From an uncultured bacterium (GTDB taxonomy: Bacteria; Cyanobacteriota; Vampirovibrionia; Gastranaerophilales; Gastranaerophilaceae): DNA of 8,839 bases. The notes beneath the pieces are model-generated. The model saw only the letters and a program-made list of their open reading frames with translations. It was not told the DNA's origin and made no database searches. Shown piece after piece: positions 6,552 to 8,839 of the stretch. Each line of letters begins with the position of its first letter. Positions within the stretch are counted from its first letter, which is position 1. Location: assembly GCA_946183815.1 (NCBI GenBank), contig CAMHDG010000051.1, forward strand, positions 1 to 8,839, read 5' to 3'. A program made the position numbers and the translations under genes.

Positions 6552-8198
6552 TTACTGTTCTATCCAACTTCTGATTTTTTCTACGCCCTCTTCTTCTTCC
6601 ATCATATCGAACTCTTCTTTCAGGTCTGCGAGGGCATCTCTTATCATTGAGATATCTGTACCTCTTGCACCTATACCTCGTGCTTCGATTTCTTCTATCA
6701 GATTTTGTTTTATTTCGTCTTGCTGACTCATTAAGTCCGCCGCTTGTCTGCTTACGTCTTGTAATTGACGTTCCTGCATCATTGCTTTTTCTCTTAACAG
6801 TTCCATTTCGTCGTCGTGGAGTTCTCTCATCTTCGCCAAACGTTTTACTACAAATCTGTGACCGATGATTAAACTTAAACCTACGAGTGCAACTGCTAAC
6901 CACCAAGGGTTACCTGTTTCTTCAGGTTTTGGCAATTTTTCAGGGTTATCTGATGCCAAGTATGGATCATTTGAGTCATTGAAGGCTATTGATACATTTT
7001 CAGGTCTGCACTTTGGAGATGCTGCACGTGCTACCAACTCTTTTAATTCTTCGATAGAAATATCAGGTGGTAGTGCTGCTTTATCCAAAGTTACAGCGAT
7101 TGAAATATCTTCTATTGTACCCGGATTAGCATATTCGTTTGTCTGAATTTTAGAAACACCGTACTGAACCTCTTTTGCAGTTCTTGAATAGTTTCTGTTT
7201 TGAGAAGAATCAGCACCGCCTCCAGGTAAACCGTTTGGTAAATATACTGATACTGCGTTAGTGTTTCTGTTGCTGTCTGCTGTTTGATCGCCTAAACCTT
7301 CAGAGAAAGTTTGTTCAGACATAGCAGTTTTTGTATTAGGGTCATACCACGTTGTGAATTTTTCTGTCGGTGCTTGTTTTAAGAAGGTAGATACTGTTGC
7401 GGTATAATTACCTTTACCAACAAGTCTGTCCAACTGGATATTAACCTTTTGCTGCATATATTTATCTTGTTCTCTCATGCGTTCTTCCTGCTCGTCAGTA
7501 GGTGACATTATGCTGTTATACACATTACCGTTAGTATCGGTAATCGCAACATTTTCTGATGTCAAACCTGAAACTGAACCAATAAGCAAGTTAGTTATTG
7601 CTTTAACTTTGAACGCATCTAACTTGTCCCCGCTAGGCATATCAATCTGAACGGTTGCCGTAACAGGTTTTTGTTGTGATGAGAACATTGTTTGTTCAGG
7701 AATAGATATAAATACTGATGCGTTTTGGATAGGAGGAATTTTTCTGATAAGTCTTGCTAACTCACCATCAATCGCCCTAACCAAACGAATTTTTTTATCT
7801 TCTTTAGTTGATGTAAAGTCACCTTTATCAAACATTTCAAGACCTACGTTCTGATCCATAAGACCGCTTTTTACGATTGCTAAAAGTGCTCTGTCACGTT
7901 CTGATCGTGTATATTTTGGTAAGAATAAGGTTGATTTTGTACCGTCAACTTTTCTTTCAACGGTAATTCCTTCTCTTGCTAAAAGTGCCTGAATTTCTAT
8001 CGCCTTGCCTAAATTATCAGTTGTTAATAAATCGAGAGGAGTTTTTATAACTTTTTCTTTAACGACTTGTCCTCCGCCTTTGCTTGCGTTTACTGACGTT
8101 ACAACGGCTATTGTAATCAAAAGCGCAAACACGATGACACCCACCGCCAATGCGCCAATTAAAAAATTCTTGTTATTTAATAATTCTTTGAAATCCAT
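6552..8198 (-). CDS. fliF: Flagellar MS-ring protein FliF
   Basis: FliF forms the MS ring in the inner membrane, on which the rod, the rotor and the export gate are built. At 548 aa it has the flagellar length, unlike the short lipoprotein SctJ of injectisomes. One membrane helix lies near 12-35 and a second near 432-452 (WWLAVALVGLSLIIG). Between them are ring-building domains: residues 60-130 (GKAIEIQALLAREGITVERK) and the conserved region after it (VRAIDGELARLIRKIPPIQN, ASVFISIPEQTMF, VKAITNLLIGSVSGLTSENV). A Gly/Ser/Asn-rich stretch holds GLPGGGADSS. The cytoplasmic tail is an acidic coiled-coil-like segment ending EKIRSWIEQ, which resembles the FliG-binding end of FliF. AGGGTG precedes the ATG by six bases. 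It is 47 bases downstream of fliE, so co-transcription is likely. Confidence 0.95.
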   Translation of the reverse strand: MDFKELLNNKNFLIGALAVGVIVFALLITIAVVTSVNASKGGGQVVKEKVIKTPLDLLTTDNLGKAIEIQALLAREGITVERKVDGTKSTLFLPKYTRSERDRALLAIVKSGLMDQNVGLEMFDKGDFTSTKEDKKIRLVRAIDGELARLIRKIPPIQNASVFISIPEQTMFSSQQKPVTATVQIDMPSGDKLDAFKVKAITNLLIGSVSGLTSENVAITDTNGNVYNSIMSPTDEQEERMREQDKYMQQKVNIQLDRLVGKGNYTATVSTFLKQAPTEKFTTWYDPNTKTAMSEQTFSEGLGDQTADSNRNTNAVSVYLPNGLPGGGADSSQNRNYSRTAKEVQYGVSKIQTNEYANPGTIEDISIAVTLDKAALPPDISIEELKELVARAASPKCRPENVSIAFNDSNDPYLASDNPEKLPKPEETGNPWWLAVALVGLSLIIGHRFVVKRLAKMRELHDDEMELLREKAMMQERQLQDVSRQAADLMSQQDEIKQNLIEEIEARGIGARGTDISMIRDALADLKEEFDMMEEEEGVEKIRSWIEQ

Positions 8199-8204
8199 TT
8201 TTTA

Positions 8205-8210
8205 CACCCT
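8205..8210 (-). promoter_or_regulatory. Ribosome binding site of fliF
   Basis: AGGGTG on the minus strand followed by TAAAAA and then ATG. The fliE leader is nearly the same (AAGGTG, TAAAA, ATG), so both genes share one leader pattern. Confidence 0.6.
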
Positions 8211-8222
8211 AGTCTAGTTTTA

Positions 8223-8237
8223 TACACAATTGTGGTA
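8223..8237. repeat. Palindrome in the fliE-fliF spacer
   Basis: TACACAATTGTGGTA contains the perfect 10-bp palindrome CACAATTGTG (8225-8234). It could be a small operator-like site or chance. The spacer is only 47 bases and shows no other signal. Confidence 0.3.
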
Positions 8238-8245
8238 TTACTATA

Positions 8246-8602
8246 TTATACCTGTATCTGCATTATTTTATCGTATGTTTGAATGATTTTACCCACAACG
8301 GTAGTGGCTACGTTAACATTAATCTCTGCTTTTGCCATTGAGGTCATAACATCGTGGATATCTACGTCATCAGCACCTGTCATAACATCCTTTAACAAGT
8401 TATCAGGAGCATTCAACTCTTTGTTAAAATGTTCTACAAGCCCTGACAAAACTGATTTAAAATCACCAACAGGTCTTTCTTCGATACGTTCCATACGTGC
8501 AGGGTACATACCTACAATACCTGTGTCTAATTTTGTGTGCTGAATCCTTTGTTTCAAATCATAATGAGGATAAAACCCTGCTGCAAATCCATTTGTTGCC
8601 AT
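8246..8602 (-). CDS. fliE: Flagellar hook-basal body protein FliE
   Basis: FliE joins the MS ring to the proximal rod and is an early substrate of the export gate. The protein is 118 aa, close to the usual 100-110. The C-terminal half carries the family pattern: FKSVLSGLVEHFNKEL (48-63), DDVDIHDVMTSMAKAEIN (78-95) and the end KIIQTYDKIMQIQV (105-118), comparable to YQEIMRMQV in known FliE. The N-terminal 45 residues are not conserved in a way I recognise. It is the first gene of the minus-strand run. FlgB and FlgC, often encoded just before fliE, are not found in the 237 bases upstream. The ATG start is preceded by AAGGTG with five bases between. Confidence 0.88.
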   Translation of the reverse strand: MATNGFAAGFYPHYDLKQRIQHTKLDTGIVGMYPARMERIEERPVGDFKSVLSGLVEHFNKELNAPDNLLKDVMTGADDVDIHDVMTSMAKAEINVNVATTVVGKIIQTYDKIMQIQV

Positions 8603-8607
8603 TTTTA

Positions 8608-8613
8608 CACCTT
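8608..8613 (-). promoter_or_regulatory. Ribosome binding site of fliE
   Basis: AAGGTG on the minus strand, five bases before the ATG. It matches the extended anti-Shine-Dalgarno and fixes the start at 8602. Confidence 0.6.
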
Positions 8614-8751
8614 CTTCCTTCTGTCTTTTTGTGTTGGTTGTCGGATAAAGTCAGAACTTACTTTAATTAATATGATTAAATATCATCCATTTGTTCTAGT
8701 TTTATCTTTCAAATTCATCCACAACTTACAGAGGTTGCTCATTTTGTCATG

Positions 8752-8779
8752 GTTTTAATGATTTTTTTTAAAAAGTCAA
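8752..8779 (-). promoter_or_regulatory. Candidate sigma-70-type promoter of the fliE operon
   Basis: On the minus strand TTGACT (8774-8779) is followed after 16 bases by TAAAAC (8752-8757). The -35 matches the consensus at five of six positions and the -10 at four of six. The spacer contains an A-tract. It would leave a leader of about 140 bases before fliE. No clear FliA or sigma-54 site was found. The remainder of 8614-8751 shows no gene and only a weak dyad, TAAAGT...ACTTTA (8650-8669 area). Confidence 0.35.
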
Positions 8780-8782
8780 GGG

Positions 8783-8803
8783 GAGGGGTAAATTATTGTT
8801 TAG
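8783..8803 (+). repeat. Dispersed repeat copy upstream of the fliE operon
   Basis: These 21 bases are the exact reverse complement of 2446-2466 and include the arm GTAAATTATTGTTTA (8788-8802). GGGGTAAAT occurs here (8785-8793) and again 21 bases on (8806-8814). GAGGGG (8783-8788) can pair with CCCCTC (8832-8837) near the window end. The element probably continues past the edge. Confidence 0.65.
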
Positions 8804-8839
8804 CGGGGGTAAATATATAAATCGTTAAAAGCCCCTCTC

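Noticed and set aside
6433..6906. 157-codon minus-strand ORF overlapping fliF
   Set aside because: It overlaps the fliF C-terminus in another frame; its Arg/Lys-rich, low-complexity product has no family features.
8641..8669. FliA (sigma-28) promoter before fliE
   Set aside because: TAAA with N16 and TCCGACAA on the minus strand only loosely resembles TAAA-N15-GCCGATAA, with wrong spacing and two mismatches.
8537..8758. 73-codon plus-strand ORF across the fliE upstream region
   Set aside because: It runs antisense into fliE, has no convincing ribosome site and shows no recognisable domain.

Overview
The window comes from a low-GC, AT-rich bacterial genome read with the standard code. It holds two converging units. 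On the plus strand (3-2258) is the 3' part of a UvrD-type helicase with a C-terminal iron-sulfur PD-(D/E)XK nuclease, a probable DNA-repair enzyme. On the minus strand (8602 down to 2458) is a five-gene run in the order fliE, fliF, a FliG-like gene, fliH and flhA. These encode the core of a flagellar-type basal body and type III export apparatus. No taxonomic marker is present. An uncultured gut-type lineage such as the non-photosynthetic Cyanobacteria (Melainabacteria/Gastranaerophilales) is only a guess from base composition and the divergent flagellar proteins.

Layout: 3-2258 helicase-nuclease, truncated at its 5' end by the window edge; 2258-2461 a dense, nested inverted-repeat block lying exactly between the two converging stop codons; 2458-4530 flhA; 4530-5273 fliH, overlapping flhA by one base; 5370-6452 the FliG-like gene; 6453-6551 a spacer filled by a long inverted repeat; 6552-8198 fliF; 8246-8602 fliE; 8603-8839 upstream region with a possible promoter for the operon and another copy of the dispersed repeat near the right edge.

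How the genes fit together: FliE would link the MS ring to the rod, FliF forms the MS ring, the FliG-like protein sits where the rotor protein FliG is normally encoded, FliH is the stator of the export ATPase, and FlhA is the export gate. Several features are unusual. The FliG-like protein has only a FliG N-domain-like stretch after a roughly 150-residue unrecognised helical domain, and I see no torque-generating domain. FlhA carries sequence signatures more typical of injectisome SctV than of flagellar FlhA. The ATPase gene fliI and the rod genes flgB and flgC are not next to their usual partners. The minus-strand unit may therefore be a divergent or repurposed flagellum-like secretion system, but this is inference. 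The repeat family, with arm GTAAATTATTGTTTA, brackets the minus-strand operon in inverted orientation and may be a small mobile or REP-like element.
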